From Lantana camara (lineage: Eukaryota; Streptophyta; Magnoliopsida; Lamiales; Verbenaceae), in assembly GCA_037501455.1 (NCBI GenBank), contig CM074858.1:41661001-41725000 (forward strand): a DNA stretch of 64,000 nt. The letters run 5' to 3'. Shown here in pieces: positions 47,272 through 58,245 of this stretch (position 1 is the stretch's first letter; the number at the start of each line of letters is the position of its first letter). The notes beneath the pieces are model-generated. The model was not told the origin of the DNA. It made no database searches and saw nothing but the letters and a program-made list of their open reading frames with translations. The translations under genes and the position numbers were made by a program.

Positions 47272-49007
47272 TAAGCTTCGGGCTCTTGCACGTCCGGAAG
47301 AGGCTCTGAAACACAAAAGGCAAGACCCGTGACTTAGACTCGAATATGAACCAAATAGACGCTCGACAATGCTTGTGGATGAAATGAATGCAATTGAAAT
47401 GTATAAACGTATCAGTTATATCATATCAATCCATACTCGTACAATTCGTATCAAATGGAGTCATATATTCAAAATAATGCTTATAACACGTAATATAACA
47501 AACTAACATTGTATACAAAACATAAAAGAAGTAAGAAAACACGAAGAAAGGTATCGAAACTATAAAACGAACAACCGCCGCAGCTGCATTTTCAAATGAC
47601 ACGGTCGTGTCAGGTTTTAGTGCAAAATGGACATTGCCGTGTTTAAAATTAAATTTAGGAGCCCAAGTCGAACATTGGACACGGCCGTGTTGAGTTTCAG
47701 TTCATTTAGGACACGGCCGTGTCCGATTTTACAAAAATATTCTACCCAAGTCGAACTTCCAACACGGCCATGTCCAATTCATGTTCAATTCCAACACGGC
47801 CGTGTTGGCCTTTCTTCTTAAAAAAAAAATAGCAGCAGCAACAGTGTTCATGCCCGAAAACAGGGGAGCAAAACAGGGCATCACGCAGCAGCTCCAAGCA
47901 ACAACAACAACCAACATTTAAGCTTCAAACTCAAGTGATAAGTTGTCCCAACTACACCCAAATCATCAAACAAGACATAAAGAGCAAGGAATCTATATAT
48001 ATATATATCCATCTCATTCAAGAAAACTTGAAGCTCATCAATGGTGAAATGCTACATACTCAACCATGAGCAAAATACAATCATACAATCATGAATGAAG
48101 CTTGAGAGGTCATATATATATATCATCAAAACAAAATATAGCTCCAAGAATAACAGGAGATCATCAAACCCTCATAAACAAATCCATACTCCGTATATTC
48201 GTCAACCTTGGCTCAAAGCATGAAATTAATGGTTCAAAATGATCACATATGCATGTACATATCAAATATAGTCTTACCCCTTGAAGATGATGGAAGAAAA
48301 ATGGAGAATGAGCTCAAATTTCTCCTTGGATGAATAGTGACCAGGTAAAAGATTTGTTCTCCAAAGTTACTGCACTTCCTACCCTTTTTCCTTGTATGAA
48401 CCGAGAATGGAGAGGCAAGGATGATAGTGCATCAAGTTGGTAGGGTGTGGGGCCAAGATTCACTCAAAAAGTTTAAAAGATGGAGGGCTAAATTGCAATT
48501 TAGCGAAAGGTAGTCATAAGGTTGCGAGGTTATTTTTCGGTCGAGTTTAGGAGTATCAAAAAGCTTTAGAATTATACAAGGCTTAGCCCATTGAACCCGA
48601 ATCGTGAAAACAAGTCCAACGGAAGTGACGGAATTCGAATCCGAATGCCTGAGCTCAAGTCACACAAACCGAAACCCAAGGTGCGCTAAATACGTTTTAG
48701 CCTCCTTTAGGTTCCAAACGAAATAAAACTCCAAAAGCTCAACAATTAAACCGATATCATAAGACGAGCATATTCACTAGTTCATAACATGTAAAGCTCA
48801 GACATAACAAAATAACACAAAAATTGGAATTCAAATACAAACTTAAACGAAGAAATTACCAAAGAAAGAAGCATAAACATTTAAAGTACAAATTCAAGTA
48901 ATTAAAGAAAAGATAATTAACATTAATTAAACATCTAATTACATAATTAAGAAATTTAAACGCGTACATACATCATACCTGTACTACAGAAAGATCGGGG
49001 TGTCACA
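47272..49007 (-). repeat. G2a 3' LTR, intron 1 present
   Basis: On the minus strand a first exon ends CATCATCTTCAAGGG|GTAAGA at 48277. A 972-nt stretch with palindromes follows, then TTTTGTGTTTCAG|AGCCTCTTCCGGACG at 47306/47305. The exon 2 remnant runs to 47272. The end AAGATCGGGGTGTCACA is at 49007. G2b carries the two exon sequences joined. Confidence 0.85.
47598..47809. repeat. GACACGGCCGTGTC palindrome array in G2a LTR
   Basis: Units include TGACACGGTCGTGTCA (47598-47613), ACACGGCCGTGT (47679-47690), GGACACGGCCGTGTCC (47709-47724), CCAACACGGCCATGTCCA near 47759 and CCAACACGGCCGTGTTGG (47792-47809). The centre is CGGCCG, as in G1, with quite different outer arms. Confidence 0.87.
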
Positions 49008-49027
49008 ATGTCCCCCCCCCCCCTAAA
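49008..49027 (-). promoter_or_regulatory. Polypurine tract of G2a
   Basis: The minus strand reads CTTTTTAGGGGGGGGGGGGG then ACAT before TGTGACACCCC. The G run is longer than in other elements. Confidence 0.8.
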
Positions 49028-49039
49028 AAGGACTTGTCC

Positions 49040-49372
49040 TCAATTCCGACCTGAAGTCTCAAACAACTTGGGATATAACCTCTTCATCTTTTCCTCTGTT
49101 TCCCACATTGATTCCTCAGATTTCTGATCTCTCCACAGTACTCTGAATAAAGGAATCTTTCGGTTTCTCAGCTCTTGCATTTTCCGGTCCTGAATTGCCA
49201 CCGGATGTTTCTCTATTGTCAAATCCGGCTCTAACTGAATCTCTTCAACAGGAAGGATGGCAGACTCGTCCAGATAATACTTACGAAGTTGAGAAACATG
49301 AAACATGTTGTGTATCCCAGTTAAACTTGGCGGTAAATCCAATCTATACACTGTTTCTTCGATTCTCTCCAA
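49040..49372 (-). pseudogene. G2a integrase C-terminus with chromodomain
   Basis: A 110-codon stretch opens with the end of the GPY/F module (RIEETVYRLDLPPSLTGIHN), then FHVSQLRKYY and a chromodomain with IEKHPVAIQDRKMQELRNRK, PLFRVLWRDQKSEESMWETE and EKMKRLYP. The aromatic/Trp positions typical of chromodomains are present. A stop just upstream (GPF* near 49377) breaks it from integrase. In chromoviruses this domain steers integration toward heterochromatin marks. Confidence 0.88.
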
Positions 49373-49645
49373 AATCTAAAACGGCCCGAGGTACTGTGGA
49401 CTAAGCTTTCCACCTTTACCTATTCGAGCGAAGCCCTTTCTCGGAGATGCTTTTAGAAAAACTATATCTCCGACTTCAAACTCTAAAGGCCTTGTTCTCT
49501 TATCGGCGTAGCTCTTCTGACGAGCCTGAGTGGCCTTCATTCTCTGTTGAATCTTATGGACCTTCTCAATAGTGGCAACAATCTTTTCCTTAGGTTCTGC
49601 CCTCTCAAGTTTATTATCCTCGCTCCATCTCCAATCTTCGATATT

Positions 49646-50287
49646 CTAAAATAGAGGAGACCTGCATTTCCTCCCATACAAAGCTTCATATGGAGCCATC
49701 TTAATCGAACCCTGATAACTGTTGTTGTAAGCAAATTCAACCAAGGCCAAATGCTCATCCCACTTATCCTGAAAATCCAGAGCACACGCTCTAAGCATAT
49801 CCTCCAAATACTGTATTAACCTTTCAGATTGACCGTCTGTCTGAGGATGTGAAGCAGTGCTAAACTTTATCTCGGTACCCAAACAATTCTGAAGATTCTG
49901 TCAAAATATTAAAATAAACCGTGGATCCCGATCTAAAACTATACTAGCCGGAACTCCATATAATTTTACAATCTCCCGGACATACAACTCTGCTAGTTTC
50001 GGTACCTTATCGGACATTCGTACTTTGAGGAAATGAGATGATTTAGTTAATCTGTCAACAATAACCCATATTCCATTGAACCCTCCTTTGACTCTAGGCA
50101 AGCCGGACACAAAGTCCATCGTCGCTTGCTCCCAATTCCACTCGGGAATAGGAAGCGGTTGGAGAGTTCCTACCGGTTTCTGGTGTTCAGCCTTCACTCT
50201 TTGACACGTTAGACATTGCTTCACGAAGTTCACGACCTCCCTTTTTATGCCATTCCACCAGAATTTCTCTTTCAGGTCCCGATACAT
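49646..50287 (-). pseudogene. G2a integrase core in two frames
   Basis: 50287-49901 has the second half of the zinc finger (KQCLTCQRVKAEHQKP), the first catalytic Asp in MDFVSGLP and the second in IVLDRDPRF. After a break near 49890, 49882-49646 continues with HPQTDGQSERLIQYLEDMLR (catalytic Glu) to YEALYGRKCRSPLF, then a stop. All three DDE residues survive, unlike G1. The His part of the zinc finger (HPGG) lies upstream in another frame. Confidence 0.88.
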
Positions 50288-50517
50288 CTTAGTACCTCCG
50301 GTTGAATCGAGTTTCCGGAGTGATGTGCTTCTTCCAATATCAGCCTCTTAAGCTCAGTTGGGACACAAATCGTTGCTTCGAACATTAACAAACCCGATCA
50401 TCCAATCTAAACTTAGAATCTGGATCCTCTCGAGAACGAGCTATCAACTTCTGAATCTCGACATCCAAGGCTTGAGCTTCTAGCAACTGCTGTTTCAATT
50501 CTTGTATAACTGTAAGA

Positions 50518-51169
50518 TTAGCCAGCCAAATCCTTGAAACCAGAATCTCTGAACCCGTACTCGAAGAACCTACTGCCAAAACTAGCCACACCCGCCTTTC
50601 TACTCAAGGCATCGGCTAGTACGTTAGCTTTACCCACATAGTACTGGATTTTACAATCATAATCCTCCAATAACTCCATCCAATGCCTCTGTCTTACATT
50701 CAAATCTTTTTGAGAAAAGAGATACTTGAGGCTCTGGTGATCGGTAAATACCTCGAAAGTCGTACCAGAGAGATAGTGTTGCCACTTCATCAAAGCGAAC
50801 ACAACCGCAGCCAATTCCAAGTCATGTATAGGGTAATTCTTCTCATGGTCCTTCAATTTCCTCGAAGAAATAAGCTACCACTCTACCATGCTGCATCAAA
50901 ACACAACTGAGACCCTCTTTCGAAGCATCCGTATGAACTGCATAACCCTCGGTGCCCTCGAGTTGGGTAAGAACCGGTATCGAGGTCAACTTTACGTTCA
51001 AAGACTGAAAACTTTCTTCACACTTATCATCCCACTTGAACTTCACTTCTTTCTTAGTAAAACAGGTCAACGGAGCCGCAATCTTAGAGAAATCTTTCAC
51101 AAACCGGTGGTAATATCCTGCTAACCAAGGAAACTTCTGATCTCTGAAGCGTTTCTCGGTCTCTCCCAA
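50518..51169 (-). pseudogene. G2a RNase H and RT connection in two frames
   Basis: 51169-50843 carries [19 protein letters not shown], the connection region and YAVHTDASKEGLSCVL (first Asp). 50856-50518 continues in another frame with [12 protein letters not shown] (Glu), [12 protein letters not shown] (Asp), [19 protein letters not shown] and the end [12 protein letters not shown]. The frame change lies at about 50850, where the [13 protein letters not shown] segment is garbled. Confidence 0.88.
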
Positions 51170-51327
51170 CGAAGCACGAAATCAATCTTAGATGGATCCA
51201 CTTAAATTCCATTACCTGAGATGATATGACCTAGAAATACAACCCTGTCTATCCAAAACTCGCATTTACTTTACTTAGCATATAACTTATGTTCTCTTAA
51301 GGTTTTCAAGATAATCCGGAGATGTTC
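51170..51327 (-). pseudogene. G2a reverse transcriptase C-terminal remnant
   Basis: The minus-strand frame reads LRIILKTLREHKLYAK, a stop, then CEFWIDRVVFLGHIISGNGI, a stop and VDPSKI, the end of the gypsy RT domain after the YxDD box. The catalytic part lies beyond the LARD3 insertion at 51328. Confidence 0.75.
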
Positions 51328-53439
51328 TGTAACGCCCCAACTTTTCAGTATTTTAAAATGACATATGTGTTTACTAATTTGCGCAAATTAATTGGTTTTT
51401 AGTGTTTTCTATAATTGAATTTCATTGTTTAATTGTTAAATAAGTGATTAATTGAAATATATGCAATATTTGAATTTGAATTTATGTGAATAACTTGTGT
51501 GCTCCTTAATTGCGCGAAATAATTATTTCTACGTGTTTATATATTTAATTTTATTTTATTTATATTAAATGTTAATTATTTTATTTAATGTTATTAATAT
51601 TAAATATATTTATATAATATAAATATATATATATATATTATTGTGTACGTGTGCATGAATATAATTATGCATGCATTTCATATTTATAAATTATATATGC
51701 ATGCATGTGTTATAAATTATATACATACGTATGTGATGTTATATTATTTGTTAATATTATGAATTTTATTGTTACTTTGCGTATGAGTGACATTTACGTG
51801 CTTCGTTTCTATTTGAATTGATACCGGAATTTCGTGCAAATTTAATATTTTGAACTTATACGTGTCTTGTATATGAATATATGTTCGTTTTGTATTTTTG
51901 AATTTATTTTCTTGTGTTTCGGATTTAATTTGAATTTTGGGATCCAAGTCGGGGGCTAATGAGCAATTAGCGCACCCTTGGTTCCGTATTTAATATCTTG
52001 AGCTCGGGAACTCGGATTCGAGTTCCGTCAACTTCGCTGAACTCGTAACGAAAATTCGAGTTTAGTGAACTTAGCCTTATATTTTTCTAACGTCATTTGA
52101 ACCTCCGAAATTCAACCGAAAAACGGAACGGCGACGAAACTGACCTTGTTGCACTAAAATGACTATAACTTATTCTATTGTTGACCAAATTAACCATGGT
52201 TAGACTCTATGGAACCCTAACTCAACCCTTTATTCATCTATTAACCCCCCGAACCGAGATAGCCCTCCCCACTTGCTGAAAATATCCCAAACATCTCCTG
52301 CTTCCCAGTTTTTCCCGTAGCTCAAGCCCTACCTTGAGATTCAAGCTCAAATCTCCTTCCAAACCTCCATTAATCCACAAGGTAAGCTTGGATATGTTAT
52401 GTACATTCAATATGAGTCATTTTCATTCATTCATCCCCAAATTTGATCATGGTTTCATGAGGTTTTTGACTGAATTAGAAAATAGTTAGATTTAGAGCTT
52501 TTTGTTAATCTCTTTCGTTTCTTCATGGATTTGACTAATTCCAAGCCTGAAATTGATTGTTTTAACATCCTCTTCTCATTTATGATCATTGATTACATGG
52601 TAGTTGAGGTATTTGTGAGATATCAGTTATGGCATGTTGAGAAATTTTCATGAAAGGGTCACGTATACTGCCTTAACCGTTTGTGCTCTTTTGGAACTGA
52701 TTTATACATTGAATTTATGTTGTTTTGCTGCACATTTGATAGCCTACATGACCTGAACTGATTAGGATTAATTGAGAGCATTCATACCCTCTTTTTGTGT
52801 GATTTATGCCCTGTTTTTAGACTGAAATTTATACTGTCAGTTGCTGCGTATTCTTGTTCTTGTTGCTGTCAGTTTTGTGTATGGTTAGGGCTGGTTTTGT
52901 GCTGTATTTCATGCCTTCTTCTTGCTGCATTTCATGCTTTGGTTGCTGCCTTCTTGCTGCATCTTTTGCTGTCAGAAACAGGGGATAGCCTGCATCTATG
53001 TTGGCCTGCTGCGTTCCGACATGGGGGTGTCAATCTCTTCCTTTTCAGCGTGGAACGGGGGTGCAAGGGTGGTCTGAAACCTCTGTACCGAGACACGGGG
53101 GTGTCTCGGTTTGTTCTGTGATGTTGACACGGGGGTGTCACCTTGTATTTTTCCCCTGCATGTCTGTGTGTTGCCGGGATACTGCTGCTGCTACATTTTC
53201 CTTTCATTTCCTCCTTTATGTAATTGCATGTGTTGTTGTGAGTGCATGTGATTTGATTTTAAATGTTTGCATGCATGTGGGTTTGTGTGTGTGCATGTGT
53301 ATTTACGTGGATATATATACGTATACTATGTAATGCATGCATGTTTATATATATATATATGTTAGATATAAATTGCATGCATGCATTATTGTTGTTGTAC
53401 GTGCATGATAATGTATGTATATATGTATATTATATATAG

Positions 53440-53477
<38 letters not shown>

Positions 53478-55483
53478 TAAATATTGAATATTATTTGATT
53501 TAATTGAATTATAGAATTTAATTGTTACCTATTTCATATTTGATTTAAATTCCTAAATTTAAATGCATGTATTTAATTGTTTACTTTCTAATTGTGAATA
53601 CGATTGAATGTGTTTAATTGTTTATGTTTTAATTTTAAATGTGAATTAATACATGCTATGCTCCTACTTGAATTCTTGAATTAAATTGATTGAAAATATG
53701 GAATTATGACTTCAAATGAAAGTGAACGAAAGATCGAATGACTTGATTATATGATTTAAATTCCTTTAACGTGGAATGTGAAGGATATGAACTCGTGTGA
53801 ATACGAATGCTTCATTAAATGAATGAATTAAATGTTTATATGTCTTTAAGACTTTAATAGTGCACATGAACATTTTATGATATAATATCATCTGTTACGC
53901 ATTCATATCATGTTCATTGCATGCCGTGCGTCTTATATGGTTCATTGGAGTCTCGAGTCTCACGAACACGTCATGTTGTCTTTTGTACAGTTTATCTCCA
54001 GAGTGGAGAATCTTAATCAACTAGGCACTCGGTAACTCGTATCCTTGTATCGCCATGTTCCAGGTGAGGGTGTTTTTGTTCTAGTTATGTATAAAACCCT
54101 ATAACCCTTATGTGATAAGTTTTGGCCTAAAACCTTATGTATATATATATGTTATCTTTACCAAGTGGAGTCATTGAGTAAATTCTTCTGAAATTATACG
54201 TATGGGCATATATAAGCTTAAAATGGTTTTGCAACGAGGCTATGCTCCAAACCGTGTGTCTTCATGCTAGCTACGGATTAGGATGACACGGAGAGGTACG
54301 AATATAGCATAAGCCGAGTTGCACGGTAAGGTATGTTTTCTTATAGTATGTATCCTAAGTATGAAACAAATGTTTTGGCGAGATTATGTATGTACGTTAT
54401 GATTGCACGGGCCCAGGGACTTAGTGCAAGTGGCTATCCGGGGAGGCAAGGGCCGATGGTGATCCCTTGTACTAGTCCCACCACATTTATGGTGATACCG
54501 GCCCTCGCTAGGACGTTTAGCGGGGAATGGGAGCTGAGTGCCCTTGGGGGAGTCATGAAACCCCATTGGCCTATGTATGAGGTGGTCAGGTCTTGCTAAC
54601 CCGTCCACCACCCGGAGGAAGAAGATTGGAACTTATTTTATGTTTATGATTATGTTTATGATTTATTTGCACCGTGTGGGAAGGCCGGGACACGGATTGC
54701 CCAAACGAATATGTTTTATGATATGATATATGATCTGCGTGTATTATGATATATTGCATGATCACCTATTTAAATTATTAATGATATGTGTCGTACACAG
54801 TCGGAGTTTGGTTGGAGATGATGCACGCTCACTCGCCGAGCCTTATGTTATGTATGAATTATGAATGTAATGAATTAATATGATTAGCCGTAAAATCCGA
54901 GTATTGCTTGGTTATTCGCTTGCCCTTTGGGAACTAATTTCAAATAAAACCTTGCTCGGGATTTATGACTTGCATGTGCATGTTTTATATATATGTATAT
55001 CGGTCCTGCTCACTCAGTCTTCTAGAGACTGACCCTCTCCCTCCCCAACACTTTAGTGTGCAGGTTTGGCTTTGAAGTCCGAGCTAGGCGGGGTTGTGTT
55101 GAGTTCGAGTCGGTCAAGTTAAGTTAGTAGTGTCTCTGCATTCACTTATGTACTTAAATGGTGTTTGATTCGACCCTGTGTCATTATGAAATTGAACCTT
55201 ATGTAATTGTTATTTTATAGCCTTGTTGGGCTTGTTATGATTTTAAAAGAGGCCTGAAGAGCCCAATTCTGCTTATGGTTTGTGTGTTTGAACTTTAGTT
55301 TTCCGACGCATTCTGCTCTGTTGATTGGTTATCAGTGCAGGGTCTAAGTTCCGCCTGGCTTAGGAAGGTTATTTTTTTTGTCTCCCGTTCGCTATGGTTG
55401 GATACGGGTGCGGACTTTCCATTTCGTTACTCGGGTTGAGCCATAGTGCTGGGGATGTGGTGCCTCACGTGCGGGGTGCTACA
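51328..55483 (+). repeat. LARD3 5' LTR
   Basis: This 4156-bp LTR runs from TGTAACGCCCCAACTTTTC to CACGTGCGGGGTGCTACA. The plan is donor CACAAG|GTAAGC at 52382, palindromes 53017-53140, low-complexity tract 53260-53475, exon 2 53991-54063 (73 nt; TTTTGTACAG, CCAG|GTGAGG), GC-rich block 54410-54620, hairpin CAGTCTTCTAGAGACTG 55015-55031, acceptor GTGTGCAG to 55063, stem arms AGCTAGGCGG 55082-55091 and CCGCCTGGCT 55351-55360 (one G-U pair). Confidence 0.93.
53017..53140. repeat. Palindrome cluster in LARD3 LTR
   Basis: Units are CGACATGGGGGTGTCA (53017-53032), a 24-bp unit with perfect 10-bp arms ACCGAGACAC/GTGTCTCGGT around GGGG (53087-53110) and TGACACGGGGGTGTCA (53125-53140). The arms differ from LARD2 (ATCTCCCC/GGGGAGAT), although the two LTRs are otherwise homologous. 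Confidence 0.85.
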
Positions 55484-55491
55484 TCTTTAAG

Positions 55492-55504
55492 TGGTATCCG
55501 AGCC
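55492..55504 (+). promoter_or_regulatory. Primer-binding site of LARD3
   Basis: TGGTATCCGAGCC has one mismatch to the initiator-Met complement TGGTATCAGAGCC and lies 8 nt after the LTR end. The flanking CGTTGCAAAACCGGTGTTCTCGAG is shared with G1 and G3. Confidence 0.85.
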
Positions 55505-58245
55505 TCGTTGCAAAACCGGTGTTCTCGAGGCATGTTCGAGTCAGTCTAGGTCGTACGGTTTAGTGACTATGTGATAATGTGTGCATTGCATCAATCTTGA
55601 ATATGGAATTTGGCTTCCCTTAAGAATTTTGTTGAATTACCTCTTGCATTTTATATGGATTCTTGCCTTTCGTATTGAATATGTGCCATGAGCATGCACT
55701 AATCGCATGCATCTATTCTCGAAATGAGTTATGATTTCTAGGTTACGAAGATGATATCAAACCACGGTCAAGTGCTACGACCACAACACTCTATTATAAA
55801 AAATTTTCTGAGGCACGGAAGATAGGAAGGACGCATCGGGGAGAATATAGCGAATTCGAATGCCTGGTCTTCATAGATGCAGTCAGAGATAATGACTAAG
55901 AGTCGGAATGGAGAATCGTTCTGGAGATGCAAGACTAGAGAGGTATTTGATAAGATAAGAAGTTGTTCTGGGAATGTTGTTGACTCCGAAGATTGATAAG
56001 TGTAGCCTTCAACATAAAATAAAATAATCGAATTCAACGGGATCGTTCAATCTAAGGAATGAATCTTGAAAGCATTGGTTTAGGGCTTCGGTTATTGAAG
56101 AGTCAAGATAAAATGAATCCGGTACGGGTTATGCACCAAGGGTCTACAAAGAAGGACTTCGAATTAAGCCTAGTGATTTGAAGTCGGGTTCTAGAAGGCA
56201 AGTACCTGGGTAAATACAAATAGAGGGAAGGTGGCGATATTGAGAACAGGATTTGAGTCCGTTTTTCCAAATCCAAGCTGAATTGTCATGTGGTGAAGTT
56301 GAATTGGAAGATATGGAGCAACAAATGGAAACGGTAAAGAAAGACAAACACTCCTTGCAAGAAAATCATACGCTCAAGTATAAGCGATTGGAGGTGAATT
56401 AAACTCATAAACGATAATCACGGGAATCTTGATCAAGATGATGATTAGGGAAGGAGTCGAAGTTCGAGGAGAAGTTTGAATACTAACTCCTTGGACGTGG
56501 AAGAATTAGGGATCAAGAAATTGCAATCTCAGATAGTGGAAGATACAAGTTGATTTATAAAGATTCATGGAAACCTCGAAGACCGTGGGAAAGGCAAGGA
56601 ATAATCACCAAGTCAAGTAACCTCGGGATTGGAGGAACGAGGAAAAGTTATTGAGCTAACAACTTACCACATTGGTGACAGGTTTCAAAACATTCATAGC
56701 ACGTGAATCATACTTCGCATCAATTATCTATTCTTTCGGCCTTATGTTTATCCGTACATTTCTATTTGGTTTAGTTGCGCTAATGTGTTGAATGATGGCT
56801 TGGTGTTAACGTGACTCATGCATTGACATCTTTACCCAACATGCATTTTAGTGTTTATTTGGTAGGAAGTTCTTTCGCCTCAATCATCAAGTATCTTTTC
56901 GTCTGGCCACATCGGGATGATGAGGAAAGATACAACCGGAATTGGCTTTGGAGTGCTCAGATCGAACAAGGATGAAGAAAAAAAAAGGGGTTTGAATATT
57001 AACAGCGGTAGAGGAAAAGTGGAAAAGCTAGGACTATGGGTTGCTATGTCATTTAAAGCACCCCCCCCCCCCAATAAAACTTCCATCAGGAATTCCGAGG
57101 GAAGAAGGTTCGATGGAATTCGACGTACAACGATAAAAACTTTAAGGGGGGTGAGCATGACCAGGAAGCGAATTCAAAACTTGAGGTCGGAACTGAAGGA
57201 CTAAAAATAACAGAAGTGTAATTAAGGATGATTTGGGGATTTCTTTTTATGTTGGTGAGCGGAGATGAATAAGATAACTTTATGGGATGATCAGTAAAAT
57301 GAGAGCTAGATCACTGGATTCGGGTTGAAGATTTTCACGAGGAGTGGGGAAGGTAGATCGTTGATTTGTTCTGTGTATGTAAGTCGAGTTGAAGACAAAG
57401 AGTTATGAAGGAGCTTGGGGAAAATTTCTAAATTGAATTGTCAAGAGGAAACTGATTCAAATTATCATGGAAAAGTATATTGTCAATGAAGCTTGATTCC
57501 ATGAGTGGTAAGGAAATTTAAGAAGCAATAAATCGGCAAGGACGAACCTTAGAAAGGCTAAATCAGAATTCCCAGATTACCAAGAATATCTTATCTTCGA
57601 TTAAACAATGTTAAGGGCCGAATATCAAATTTCACCACAGAAGTTTAAAGAGAGTAAAAATGAGAGATTGAACGGAAGATAGTAGGAGATTGTGTGACAT
57701 ATATATTCAGGTCGGGAAAGAACTGTTAGGGGCGCTAAGGGTAGTTATCTTTGATAGTTTGTTAGATTTTCATATGGACAAAGGAAAATAGCATTGGATT
57801 TAATTTCGGATGAGTAATCCAACAGTAAACGGGGGATCAAAGCTCGGCTGTTAAGAGTTGGTTTGAATGAATGAAGATTATGGGAAATGATTAAAGATCG
57901 AAGAGGATTTATCATGGCTTCACCGGGTTACATTTAAGTAATTAAAGACAAGGTAAATGCTGAGCTCACTCTCGGGGCAGATCACATAGGGGATAACAAA
58001 GTCATAGCCCTAAACTACGCAACGACGGTGAACGGTACTTGTAGCATTCATTATACATGCATTCATGCAAGTTTAATTCGAAGAATTTTTATGTTATGTG
58101 CTTTGATTTATTACCTTGTCCAATTTGATTGGAGTATTTGATAGTTAACGTGAACAATATTTGTTACTTGCTTCGAGTGCCTTATGTGATTTTAATTATG
58201 ATCTTGCGTGAGTTGCTTGGGAGTATTGGAAACTTCCTTGCTTTA
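55505..58245 (+). other. LARD3 internal region, no gag-pol
   Basis: This is 2.7 kb of purine-rich sequence with many stops in all frames and no gag, protease, RT, RNase H or integrase motif. A degraded coiled-coil reading at 56244-56402 corresponds to LARD2 41114-41374. ATCATCAAGTATCTTTTCGT...CTGGCCACAT near 56885 corresponds to LARD2 40590-40630. The 95-codon ORF at 56917-57204 crosses a poly-C run and shows no motif. Confidence 0.75.
56244..56402 (+). pseudogene. Remnant of the coiled-coil ORF in LARD3
   Basis: An open stretch without Met start, closed by TAA, reads FFQIQAELSCGEVELEDMEQ then QMETVKKDKHSLQENHTLKY. It matches the LARD2 ORF in register (IQAELSC, ME..METVKK.K). The direction agrees with the element's sense strand in both copies. 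Confidence 0.45.

Larger units (their letters stand above)
47272..51327 (-). mobile_element. Ty3/gypsy chromovirus G2a, partial
   Basis: This is a minus-strand element: 3' LTR remnant 47272-49007 (its U5 side cut off by the neighbouring LTR at 47271), PPT, chromodomain, integrase, RNase H and the C-terminal end of RT, where LARD3 is inserted at 51328 (5 bp before it: TGTTC). The rest of the element would resume beyond LARD3, outside the window. Pol is close to G2b but carries different stops. The LTR end is TGTGACACCCC on the minus strand. Confidence 0.88.
51328..58245 (+). mobile_element. LARD3: plus-strand non-coding LTR element, interrupted
   Basis: It has a full 5' LTR (51328-55483), a PBS, and a non-coding interior to 58245, where G2b is inserted. 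It sits in the RT region of G2a. Its LTR and interior are homologous to LARD2 in opposite orientation. At the G2b junction it reads GGAAACTTCCTTGCTTTA, which matches the complement of LARD2 39353-39385, so only the PPT-proximal part and 3' LTR are missing from view. Confidence 0.9.

Noticed and set aside
51328..51340. Target duplication for LARD3, G2b and G3
   Set aside because: Only the left 5-bp flanks (TGTTC, CTTTA, AAATC) are visible; the right flanks lie outside the window, so no duplication can be claimed.
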